NCBI GenBank assembly: GCA_019112895.1
Contig: DXIM01000186.1
Location: forward strand, 1-32,403
DNA from: Candidatus Stackebrandtia faecavium
GTDB lineage: Bacteria; Actinomycetota; Actinomycetes; Mycobacteriales; Micromonosporaceae
Direction: 5' to 3'
Length of the DNA: 32,403 nt
Of this stretch, positions 9,705 through 16,393 are shown one piece after another; positions within the stretch are counted from its first letter, which is position 1, and every line of letters starts with the position of its first letter. A program made the position numbers and the translations under genes. Below the pieces are notes generated by a model. The model ran no database searches, was not told the DNA's origin, and was given only the letters and a program-made list of their open reading frames with translations.

Positions 9705-11186
9705 TTATCGCGAACCCGCACCAACAGTCTCCCTGCGCGCCCGGCCCCAGCCGCGGAAATATCCGGCCGTGTGCCGAGCCAAAGTGGATGCATCCCGGCT
9801 GATGGGCACTGCGGGAGCGTCGGACCAAATCGCCGAACCTGGAACGAGGTTGGCCTGCGGCACACGCCTCGGTAGTCCGCTACCGGTCGTGTCGGAAGCG
9901 GGCGCGTCGCTCGTCGCCACCGCTGCCGCCGCGCGCCAACCCTCATCAGCGGGCGTCGACCAGGCTTCCGAATCATCGTCGTCTATTGCGGCCGGCCCCT
10001 TGAACCATGCCGATCGTGCCTGACTGAAGATCAACAGATCGTCGTCGGCTTCGTCGAAACCAGGCGGCAGTTCGGAATCCAGGTATGCGTCGTCGCCTAC
10101 CGGTTCCGGCGCTGGCTGGGACTGCGGCGTGGGCAGGTCGTCTTCGACAAACGACGGCGGCTGCGGCATCTGCGGGAAGCCGCCCGGTTCGGGCAGCTGC
10201 TCGTCAAAGTCGGCCGGAGCGAGCGTGTCTGGTGGAGCAGTGTGAAACCCGAGCGGCAGCGTCGGCGGCTCGGCGGGTACTTGGTCGAAAGCACGCGCCC
10301 GGTTGGGCAGCGGCGGCATATCGCTGAAGGAGGGCTCATCGCGCGGCTGCGGTTCCTGCGCCTGCGGTTCCGGCTCAGGAGCCGGCTCTGGGGAAGCCTG
10401 CGGCGCTGGCACTGGGGGAGCCTGCGGCGCGGAGGCCTGGTCGCCGAACAGGTGCCGCGCCAGCGAATCCGCCAGCGCGTCCGACGCGCGCTCGTATGAC
10501 AGGACCGATTCGGCGGCGGCGGCGATCGCCTGGGCCACACCGGGATCCGGTTGGTAATCGTGTGAGCGGGAGGCTGTCGCCAGCGAGGTCACCATGCGGC
10601 TGACTCGGCGGGGGTCGACGCGGTCACGCAGCTGATCGGCAAGCCGTTTCGGGTCCGCTTCTGCGGCGTCGGCCGGCTCCGGAACGATACTGAGCAGTTC
10701 CAAAGCGGCGCGGTCGGTGGGGTCCTCCCAGGCGGCCAACGCGGCCGGGTGACAATGGCGCAGGACATCGATCAATGCGTTCTGGCCAGCGAAACCGCTG
10801 TGCGCCATGGCATGCATTGAATTGACGATGCGCTGCATCGCTCGCGAATGGTTGACTTCGTTGTAGGCCACGAGCTCGCCGGAAGCGAGCATGCCGGCGA
10901 TGTGCACCGCGGTCTCGGTGGGGTCGTCCGAGCCGTCCTGGCCGAAGTCGACTGCGGCGACGCCGTGACCGCCCGCGATCGCCAGGTCCATGAGGACCTG
11001 GGTGCTGCCGTCGTCGGCGACGTTCACCTGCGACACGGCGCCGTAGCGAACCCACATGCGGCATAGATCGACGTACCCGGACGGGGCGTCGGCGACTTCG
11101 GCGGTAGCGATGACGCCACCACGTTCGTTTACTACCGCAGCGGATACAACGTCATCGACGTTGGTCAACCCGCAAAAGATGCGCAC
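9705..11186 (-). CDS. IS110-transposase-like N-terminal domain protein with Pro-rich tail
   Basis: 493 residues, function unknown. Residues 1 to about 200 follow the pattern of the IS110 DEDD (RuvC-like) transposase domain: strand pair from FCGLTNVDDVVSAAVV, VADDGSTQVLMDLAIAGGHGVAAV (about 56-79), DDPTETAVHIAGMLASGEL (about 87-105) and LIDVLRHCHPAALAAWED followed by ALELLSIVPEP (138-171). The DEDD acids look degraded: Thr8 where GxD is expected, no Glu before Gly60, Asp then Glu at 88/91. The downstream catalytic-Ser Transposase_20 domain is absent. It is replaced by a helical segment (about 190-245) and a long Pro/Gln/Glu-rich disordered region, ending in a basic segment (YFRGWGRARRE). The GTG start has AAGGAG 9 nt upstream (11196-11201). 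The middle gene of a three-gene operon; the IS110 link is my reading by eye. Confidence 0.6.
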   Translation of the reverse strand: MRIFCGLTNVDDVVSAAVVNERGGVIATAEVADAPSGYVDLCRMWVRYGAVSQVNVADDGSTQVLMDLAIAGGHGVAAVDFGQDGSDDPTETAVHIAGMLASGELVAYNEVNHSRAMQRIVNSMHAMAHSGFAGQNALIDVLRHCHPAALAAWEDPTDRAALELLSIVPEPADAAEADPKRLADQLRDRVDPRRVSRMVTSLATASRSHDYQPDPGVAQAIAAAAESVLSYERASDALADSLARHLFGDQASAPQAPPVPAPQASPEPAPEPEPQAQEPQPRDEPSFSDMPPLPNRARAFDQVPAEPPTLPLGFHTAPPDTLAPADFDEQLPEPGGFPQMPQPPSFVEDDLPTPQSQPAPEPVGDDAYLDSELPPGFDEADDDLLIFSQARSAWFKGPAAIDDDDSEAWSTPADEGWRAAAAVATSDAPASDTTGSGLPRRVPQANLVPGSAIWSDAPAVPISRDASTLARHTAGYFRGWGRARRETVGAGSR

Positions 11187-11267
11187 AGTGTCGTGCTCCT
11201 TCCAGCCATCACGTCGACGTTACACGTCGTCACGACACACCGTCAGCCTCGATCGTCTCGCACCGCG

Positions 11268-12200
11268 TTAGTTTCGCCAATCAACCGATTCGCTGATTTT
11301 GTTGATTATTCCGCGCCATGCCAAGGCGGTTTGTTCCTTGCCGATCTTGCGCATCTTGCGTTTTGCGAACATCGCGCGCAGACCACCGTTGATCATGGAC
11401 CGTAGTGCGTTGTCGAGGTCGTCGAGCGGTGATCCCGGCGACAGCGTCGTAGCGACCGACGGGATACGCAAGGAGTGCCCGAGGTCACGCGACAACTCCG
11501 CGGCTCCGACGATCAATTCGGCATCCCAGGTGTCGTGCCCGCCACGAAGGTTCTTCACCACGAGGTCGAGCTCGTAGGAGTCTTCTTCGTTCGCGACAAC
11601 GTATTCCGGTTTGATGCCTTTGACAAGCTCATCCCAGGTATCAATCTGCGACAACTGTGTGGCCACATCGGATTTGACGAAGTCGACGAGTGCTTTCGGC
11701 GTCTCGAACAGCGGGAGGCTGCGACCATCGCTCAGGAAGACCGGGACTTCCTCGACCGGGTCCTTTTCGTCCTCGTCGTCCTCGTCGTCCTCGTCGTCGT
11801 CAGCGGAGTCCTCGTCGTCCGCTTTCGCGTCCTCGTCCTCGGAGTCCTCCTCGTCGGAGTCTTTCTCCTCGGAGTCGGCTTTCGACTTCTTCTTGTCTTT
11901 GCCTTTGGACTTCTTCGGTTCCTCTTCGGGGACCTCTGCCTCGGCGTCTTGAGTCTCGTCGTCGGACTCCGCTTCCGCCTGTTCTTCGGCGTCACGGTCG
12001 AGATCGATCGTGTCCGACATGCGGTACGCGCGCAGGGTCAGGCCGGTGCCTTTAGGAAGCGCTATCTCGACCGGCTCCACGCCGACCTTCTCCCAGAAGC
12101 TATCGGCTTTGCTGCTGCGCGCACTGTCGCCGTCGAGTACGTCAGTGTCGGCCTCGGTCGACTTCTCGTCCTTGTCCGAGTCTTGGCTGTGCCGTCCCAC
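11268..12200 (-). CDS. Acidic-linker protein, actinobacterial conserved hypothetical
   Basis: 310 residues. A short N-terminal segment (FWEKVGVEPVEIALPKGTGLTLRAYRMSDTI, about 35-67) is joined to a C-terminal domain (about 168-310) by about 100 residues made almost entirely of Asp, Glu, Ser and Lys. The C-terminal domain contains VPVFLSDGRSLPLFETPKALVDFVKS, the Trp-containing TWDELVKGI, and a basic helix near the end (RAMFAKRKMRKIGKEQTALAWRGI). I recall similar actinobacterial proteins labelled primosomal protein, but I see no replication motif and would not rely on that label. The GTG start has GGAGGC 5 nt upstream (12206-12211). It is first in the operon with the IS110-like and roadblock genes. 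A DNA- or RNA-mimic acidic region is one reading of the linker. Confidence 0.75.
   Translation of the reverse strand: MGRHSQDSDKDEKSTEADTDVLDGDSARSSKADSFWEKVGVEPVEIALPKGTGLTLRAYRMSDTIDLDRDAEEQAEAESDDETQDAEAEVPEEEPKKSKGKDKKKSKADSEEKDSDEEDSEDEDAKADDEDSADDDEDDEDDEDEKDPVEEVPVFLSDGRSLPLFETPKALVDFVKSDVATQLSQIDTWDELVKGIKPEYVVANEEDSYELDLVVKNLRGGHDTWDAELIVGAAELSRDLGHSLRIPSVATTLSPGSPLDDLDNALRSMINGGLRAMFAKRKMRKIGKEQTALAWRGIINKISESVDWRN
11763..11900 (-). repeat. Low-complexity GAC/GAG codon tract
   Basis: Runs of TCC, TCG and GTC triplets on the plus strand (densest at 11766-11800) encode the Asp/Glu stretch of the acidic protein. It is an imperfect trinucleotide/9-mer repeat, prone to length change by slippage in multiples of three. 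Confidence 0.7.
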
Positions 12201-12356
12201 GGTTTGCCTCCGTGTCCTGATGGGTGTTGGTCGGCATAGAGCTTATGAGTTCGCCATCGCGCATTGTTGCGTGGCCTCCGTTACATGACTGAAGCGTCGG
12301 TAACGTCGTGTCGTCATCTATGCACTATTCGATGCCTTGCTGGTCAATGCGTTGAT

Positions 12357-12439
12357 GTGACGCGATGAAACGTCTCCACAGTCTCCGCCGGGATGTGCTT
12401 GCGGAAGCTACGGGGTCGCAGACGAAATCGTCGCGTCAC
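12357..12439 (-). other. Long inverted repeat after the truncated ALDH gene
   Basis: GTGACGCGA (12357-12365) pairs perfectly with TCGCGTCAC (12431-12439). Inside it CGTCT pairs with AGACG, and inside that TCCGC pairs with GCGGA. The nested arrangement lies 6 bp after the stop of the short aldehyde dehydrogenase gene in its reading direction and about 150 bp upstream of the acidic-protein start. It could be a 3'-UTR structure or terminator for the deoC operon, or a structured leader element for the next gene. No U-tract follows. The rest of the 245-bp gap shows nothing else I can name. Confidence 0.4.
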
Positions 12440-12445
12440 GTTGTG

Positions 12446-13309
12446 TTACGTCCCTGCCGGGTGCCACACCGTCTTGATCTCGACCAGCCGCCGCAGGCGG
12501 TCCAGGCCCGGGTCGGCGGTGAAATCCGTCTGTGCGACGTGCACGATGCGCTTCAGGTTCTGCGCCGCCGAGGCCTCGCATGTCTCGATCAAGGCGCTAT
12601 CGGTGACGCCGGTCAGGTCGATCGAGTTGACGTCGGCGTGCGAAGCCAACCACGGTGCGAGCTCTGCGGGCTTGCCGCTGAGGATGTTGATGACTCCGCC
12701 GGGGACGTCGGACGTCGCCAAGGCTTCGCCGAACGTGATCGCGGGCAGCGGTCGGTCCTGCGACGCGACCACCACGACAGCGTTACCGGCCACGACCGCC
12801 GGCGCGATCACGCTCACCAGTCCGAGGAAGCACTCCTTGGCCGGAGCCACGATCCCCACGACGCCGACGGGTTCGGGAGTCGAATGGTTGAAATACGGCC
12901 CGGCTACGGGGTTCGCCCCGCCCAGGACCTGCGGCAACTTATCGGCCCACCCGGCGTACCAGACGAGGCGGTCGATCGCGGCGTCCACTTCAGCGGTGGC
13001 GTTCTTGACAGACACGCCCGAGGCCTGAGTGATTTCTGCGATGAACTGTTCCCGGCGACCCTCGACCATCTCAGCCATGCGGTACACGATCTGCCCGCGC
13101 AGGTACGCGGTAGCGCCCGCCCAGCCCGCCTGGGCTTTGCGCGCCGCCGAGACCGCGTCACGCACGTCTTTGCGGGAAGCCTGCGCGGCATTGGCCAATG
13201 GGGAGCCGTCCGAGGCCGTCACCTGATAGGTCCTTCCGGATTCGCTTCGCGGGAACTTTCCGCCGACATAAAGCTTGTAGGTTTTCCGCACCGAGACACG
13301 TTTAGACAT
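12446..13309 (-). CDS. Truncated aldehyde dehydrogenase family protein (pseudoenzyme)
   Basis: 287 residues covering the N-terminal oligomerisation and NAD-binding parts of an ALDH but ending before the catalytic Cys region. It starts with KTYKLYVGGKFPRSESGRTYQV and retains RKDVRDAVSAARKAQAGWAG, VDAAIDRLVWYAGWADKLPQVLGG and a Rossmann-like GVINILSG. The oxyanion-hole PWNFP is replaced by APAKECF, the ELGGK Glu segment is absent, and it ends at VEIKTVWHPAG. It is therefore unlikely to be an active dehydrogenase alone. Its start overlaps the end of the full-length ALDH gene by 8 bp, so the two are translationally coupled and probably form one complex. The intact frame and clean end argue against a recent pseudogene. 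The arrangement resembles a split ALDH16, in which a full ALDH module is followed by a shorter inactive one. Confidence 0.85.
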   Translation of the reverse strand: MSKRVSVRKTYKLYVGGKFPRSESGRTYQVTASDGSPLANAAQASRKDVRDAVSAARKAQAGWAGATAYLRGQIVYRMAEMVEGRREQFIAEITQASGVSVKNATAEVDAAIDRLVWYAGWADKLPQVLGGANPVAGPYFNHSTPEPVGVVGIVAPAKECFLGLVSVIAPAVVAGNAVVVVASQDRPLPAITFGEALATSDVPGGVINILSGKPAELAPWLASHADVNSIDLTGVTDSALIETCEASAAQNLKRIVHVAQTDFTADPGLDRLRRLVEIKTVWHPAGT

Positions 13310-14738
13310 TGAGGTACGCCTCCAAGCCGTGCCGGCCGCCTTCGCGACCGTAACCAGATTCTTTCAAGCCTCCGAAAGGCGAGGTCGGGTCGAATTTGTT
13401 GAAGGTGTTGGCCCACACCACGCCCGCCTTCAATGCGGTTGCGGCCCACAGCATCCGCGAACCCTTCTCGGTCCAGACCCCGGCGGACAGGCCGTACGGG
13501 GTGTTGTTGGCTTTCGCGATCGCCTCTTCGGGGGTGCGGAACGACAACACCGACAGCACCGGACCGAATATCTCCTCGCGGGCGATGCGGTGCGACTGGG
13601 ATACGTCGGTGAATATCGTTGGCGCGAACCAGAAACCGTTGTCGGGTATGTCACACGACACTGACCATTGCCGGGCGCCTTCGGCTTGCCCGACTGCCGC
13701 CAGTTCCTTGATCTTCGCAAGCTGCTGGCTGGAGTTGATGGCACCGATGTCGGTGTTTTTGTCGAGCGGGTCGCCGAGTCGCAGCGTGGACATGCGGCGC
13801 TTCAGCTTGTCCAGTACCTCGTCTTGGATTGATTCGGCGACGAGCAGCCGCGAACCGGCGCAGCAGACGTGCCCTTGGTTGAAGAAGATGCCGTTGACGA
13901 TGCCTTCGACCGCTTGATCGATTGCGGCGTCATCGAAAACGATGTTCGCGGCCTTGCCGCCCAACTCGAGCGTGACTTTTTTCTTCGTCCCGGCCACGCT
14001 CTTGGCAATGTCGCGCCCGACCGCGGTGGAGCCGGTGAAAGCGATCTTGTCGACGTCCGGGTGCGACACCAACGCCGACCCGGTTTGTCCGGCGCCGGTC
14101 ACGATGTTGACGACGCCCGGCGGCAGCTCGGCCTGCTGACAGATTTCCGCGAACAGCAGCGCCGACAGCGGAGTCGTCTCAGCCGGCTTCAGTACGACCG
14201 TGTTGCCGCACGCCAGCGCGGGCGCGATTTTCCACGCGAGCATGAGCAGCGGGAAATTCCACGGGATGACTTGGCCCGCAACGCCCAGTGGTTTCGGGTC
14301 CGGACCCATGCCGGCGTAGGGCAACTTATCTGCCCAGCCTGCGTAGTAGAAGAAGAAGGAACTGACCAGCGGGATGTCGGCGTCGCGCGATTCCTTGATC
14401 GGCTTGCCGTTGTCGAGGGACTCCAGCACGGCCAGCTCGCGGCTGCGTTCGGCGATGATGCGCGCGATGCGGAACAGGTATTTGGCCCGTTCGCTGCCTG
14501 GCATCGGCCCCCACACCTTCGTGTAAGCCTTGCGGGCCGCCGCGACCGCGGCGTCGACGTCGCCGTTGCCGGCTTCCGAGACCTCGGCGAGCGTCTCTTC
14601 GCTGGCCGGGTTGATCGTTTTGAACGTGGACCCGTCTTTGGGGTCGACGAACTTGCCGTCGATGAAAAGCCCATACGAAGACTTGATGTCAACAATGGAC
14701 CTGGATTCGGGTGCGGGTGCGTACTCGAAAAGCGACAT
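13302..14738 (-). CDS. Aldehyde dehydrogenase
   Basis: 478-residue NAD(P)-dependent aldehyde dehydrogenase with all catalytic parts: oxyanion-hole Asn161 in VIPWNFPL, cofactor-binding KPAE (184-187), AFTGSTAVG, general-base Glu258 in LELGGK, and nucleophile Cys292 in NQGHVCCAGS. EEIFGPVLSV and GGLKESGYGREGG close the C-terminal domain. The substrate is inferred from context: it starts 1 nt after the stop of deoC, whose product is acetaldehyde, so oxidation of acetaldehyde to acetate is the simplest reading. The downstream gene, a catalytically incomplete ALDH, overlaps it by 8 bp. Together they match the length and order of ALDH16-type two-module enzymes. Confidence 0.93.
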   Translation of the reverse strand: MSLFEYAPAPESRSIVDIKSSYGLFIDGKFVDPKDGSTFKTINPASEETLAEVSEAGNGDVDAAVAAARKAYTKVWGPMPGSERAKYLFRIARIIAERSRELAVLESLDNGKPIKESRDADIPLVSSFFFYYAGWADKLPYAGMGPDPKPLGVAGQVIPWNFPLLMLAWKIAPALACGNTVVLKPAETTPLSALLFAEICQQAELPPGVVNIVTGAGQTGSALVSHPDVDKIAFTGSTAVGRDIAKSVAGTKKKVTLELGGKAANIVFDDAAIDQAVEGIVNGIFFNQGHVCCAGSRLLVAESIQDEVLDKLKRRMSTLRLGDPLDKNTDIGAINSSQQLAKIKELAAVGQAEGARQWSVSCDIPDNGFWFAPTIFTDVSQSHRIAREEIFGPVLSVLSFRTPEEAIAKANNTPYGLSAGVWTEKGSRMLWAATALKAGVVWANTFNKFDPTSPFGGLKESGYGREGGRHGLEAYLNV

Positions 14739-14739
14739 C

Positions 14740-15660
14740 TCAATCCACCGTCACGTAGTCGGGGCCGGAGTAGTGGCCGGTTGCCAGCTTCTGGCGTTGC
14801 ATTAGCAGGTCATTGAGCAAACTCGAGGCGCCGAAACGGAACCAGCGTTTCGTCAGCCAATCGTCGCCGGCGATCTCGTTGACGGTCACCAGGTACCGCA
14901 ACGCGTCCTTGCTGGTGCGGATGCCTCCGGCCGGCTTGACCCCGACCTGTCGACCGGTCTCGTCGCGGAAATCGCGGACGGCCTCAAGCATGAGCAAAGT
15001 CACCGGCAGCGTCGCGGCCGGCGAAACCTTTCCTGTCGAGGTCTTGATGAAGTCGGCGCCGGCATACATTGCCAACCAGCTGGCCCTGCGCACATTGTCG
15101 TATGTGGCCAACTCGCCGGTCTCGAGGATCACTTTCAGGTGTGCGTCTCCGCACGCCTGCTTGACGGTGACGATCTCGTTGTACACGTCCTCGAACTTGC
15201 CCGAAAGGAACGCGCCACGGCTGATGACCATGTCGATCTCGTCGGCTCCCGCGGCGACCGCGGCCCTCGTGTCCGCGACCTTCACCTCAAGCGAAGCCTG
15301 CCCCGACGGAAAAGCAGTGGCGACGCTGGCGACTTGGACCCCGGTCCCGCCTAGCGCTTCGGCTGCGACCGGCACCATCGATGGGTACACGCACACGGCT
15401 GCCACCGATGGGCACGATGAACCCGGTTGGGGCCGGATGGCCTTCGCGCACAGCGTGCGGACCTTGCCGGGAGTGTCCGCACCTTCCAAAGTGGTCAAAT
15501 CGACCATGCTGATGGCCGTATCGATCGCCCAGGCTTTAGCGGTCGTCTTTATCGAGCGCGTCGCCAAGCCGGCGGCCCGCTGATCCAGACCGACACGGTC
15601 CACACCGGGCAACCCTCGAGTACGCGCGACCGCCTCGCGCGGCGCAAGTTGAGAGGTCAT
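14740..15660 (-). CDS. deoC: Deoxyribose-phosphate aldolase
   Basis: Class I aldolase splitting 2-deoxy-D-ribose 5-phosphate into acetaldehyde and glyceraldehyde 3-phosphate (EC 4.1.2.4), in nucleoside catabolism. From ATG 15660 the protein has 306 residues, within the range of the longer DeoC type. The Schiff-base Lys206 is in GADFIKTSTGK, the second catalytic Lys in VGVKPAGGIR, and the conserved Asp143 in ADEIDMVISRG. A longer start at ATG 15696 or further upstream is possible, but a -10-like TAGACT 7 nt before ATG 15660 favours a leaderless transcript from there. The stop is 1 nt before the ALDH start, and upp diverges 70 bp away. Confidence 0.94.
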   Translation of the reverse strand: MTSQLAPREAVARTRGLPGVDRVGLDQRAAGLATRSIKTTAKAWAIDTAISMVDLTTLEGADTPGKVRTLCAKAIRPQPGSSCPSVAAVCVYPSMVPVAAEALGGTGVQVASVATAFPSGQASLEVKVADTRAAVAAGADEIDMVISRGAFLSGKFEDVYNEIVTVKQACGDAHLKVILETGELATYDNVRRASWLAMYAGADFIKTSTGKVSPAATLPVTLLMLEAVRDFRDETGRQVGVKPAGGIRTSKDALRYLVTVNEIAGDDWLTKRWFRFGASSLLNDLLMQRQKLATGHYSGPDYVTVD

Positions 15661-15667
15661 AGTCGCG

Positions 15668-15673
15668 AGTCTA
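15668..15673 (-). promoter_or_regulatory. Candidate -10 for leaderless deoC mRNA
   Basis: On the minus strand TAGACT (fits TAnnnT) is separated by 7 nt from the deoC ATG, and no Shine-Dalgarno is present. That spacing places transcription initiation at or next to the start codon. The -35 is not convincing. Confidence 0.4.
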
Positions 15674-15715
15674 CGGGTGGCCGGATCGACGCTCATGACG
15701 TGTGGGCGCAAGCGG

Positions 15716-15721
15716 TAGGGT
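15716..15721 (+). promoter_or_regulatory. Candidate -10 for leaderless upp mRNA
   Basis: TAGGGT (TAnnnT) ends 8 nt before the upp GTG, with no Shine-Dalgarno. It mirrors the deoC arrangement on the other strand of the same 69-bp gap. The best upstream -35 match (ATGACG, 15695-15700) gives a short 15-bp spacer. Confidence 0.35.
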
Positions 15722-15729
15722 GTGAGCTC

Positions 15730-16362
15730 GTGGACGTACAGGTCATTAAACACCCCCTTGCCGCATCCCGGCTGACAGTCATGCGCGATGCCACCAGCGA
15801 CTCCTCGGTTTTCCGCGCTGCGCTGCGTGAAGTAACCACACTGCTGGTTTACGAAGCGACGCGCGACATCGCCGCCGAGAAATTCGAGATCGCCACACCG
15901 GTGTCCACCGCCACGGGCGTGCGTCTCGCCAATCCGCCACTGCTGGTCCCGGTGCTTCGTGCCGGGCTCGGGATGGCCGATGCCGCACACAAGCTCCTGC
16001 CGGAGGCCACGATGGGCTTCGTCGGGCTCGCGCGTGACGAAAAAACACACGAGCCCCGCGCCTATATGGAGTCGTTGCCGGACGACCTCACCGGTCGGCA
16101 CGTCATCGTCTTGGACCCGATGGTCGCCACCGGCGGTTCGCTCGTGCGTTGCTGCCAGATGATCGCCGACCGCGGCTGCACCGACATCAGTGTCGTGTGC
16201 GTGCTGATCGCGCCCGAAGGCGTGAATGAATTGGAACGATCGCGGCTGCCGTTGACGGTCACGACCACCTCGGTCGATGACGGGCTCAACAGCGACGCCT
16301 TCATCGTTCCCGGGCTGGGCGACGCGGGCGACCGGCAGTTCGGGCAGTACCGCAGGTTCTAG
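15730..16362 (+). CDS. upp: Uracil phosphoribosyltransferase
   Basis: Converts uracil and PRPP to UMP (EC 2.4.2.9), pyrimidine salvage in the cytoplasm. 210 residues from GTG 15730 (VDVQVIKHPLAASRLTVMRD), matching the family N-terminus; an upstream in-frame extension across the deoC start is rejected. Family segments are PVLRAGLGMADAAHKLLPEA, the PRPP-binding loop VLDPMVATGGS, and the uracil-binding C-terminal FIVPGLGDAGDRQFG. It is divergent from deoC and convergent with the phosphomutase 31 bp away. That gap contains the palindrome CGGCCGGCCG (16373-16382) but no clear terminator. Confidence 0.96.
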   Translation: MDVQVIKHPLAASRLTVMRDATSDSSVFRAALREVTTLLVYEATRDIAAEKFEIATPVSTATGVRLANPPLLVPVLRAGLGMADAAHKLLPEATMGFVGLARDEKTHEPRAYMESLPDDLTGRHVIVLDPMVATGGSLVRCCQMIADRGCTDISVVCVLIAPEGVNELERSRLPLTVTTTSVDDGLNSDAFIVPGLGDAGDRQFGQYRRF

Positions 16363-16393
16363 CTGGCATCGACGGCCGGCCGCCCGCTGAGAG

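Noticed and set aside
9705-11186. An intact IS110 insertion sequence
   Set aside because: The catalytic acids and the Transposase_20 domain are missing, no terminal features are seen, and the gene is embedded in an operon with its own ribosome binding site.
11763-11850. Repetitive tract that might be a CRISPR or VNTR array
   Set aside because: It is a codon-level GAC/GAG low-complexity tract within an open frame, with no spacers.
12446-13309. The short ALDH as a degraded pseudogene
   Set aside because: The frame is intact, the start overlaps the upstream gene in a coupled manner, the ending is clean, and codon use is normal; a conserved pseudoenzyme is a better explanation.
12365-14816. Long plus-strand open frames opposite the two ALDH genes
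   Set aside because: Both are shadows of well-supported minus-strand genes; no domain or ribosome binding site supports them.
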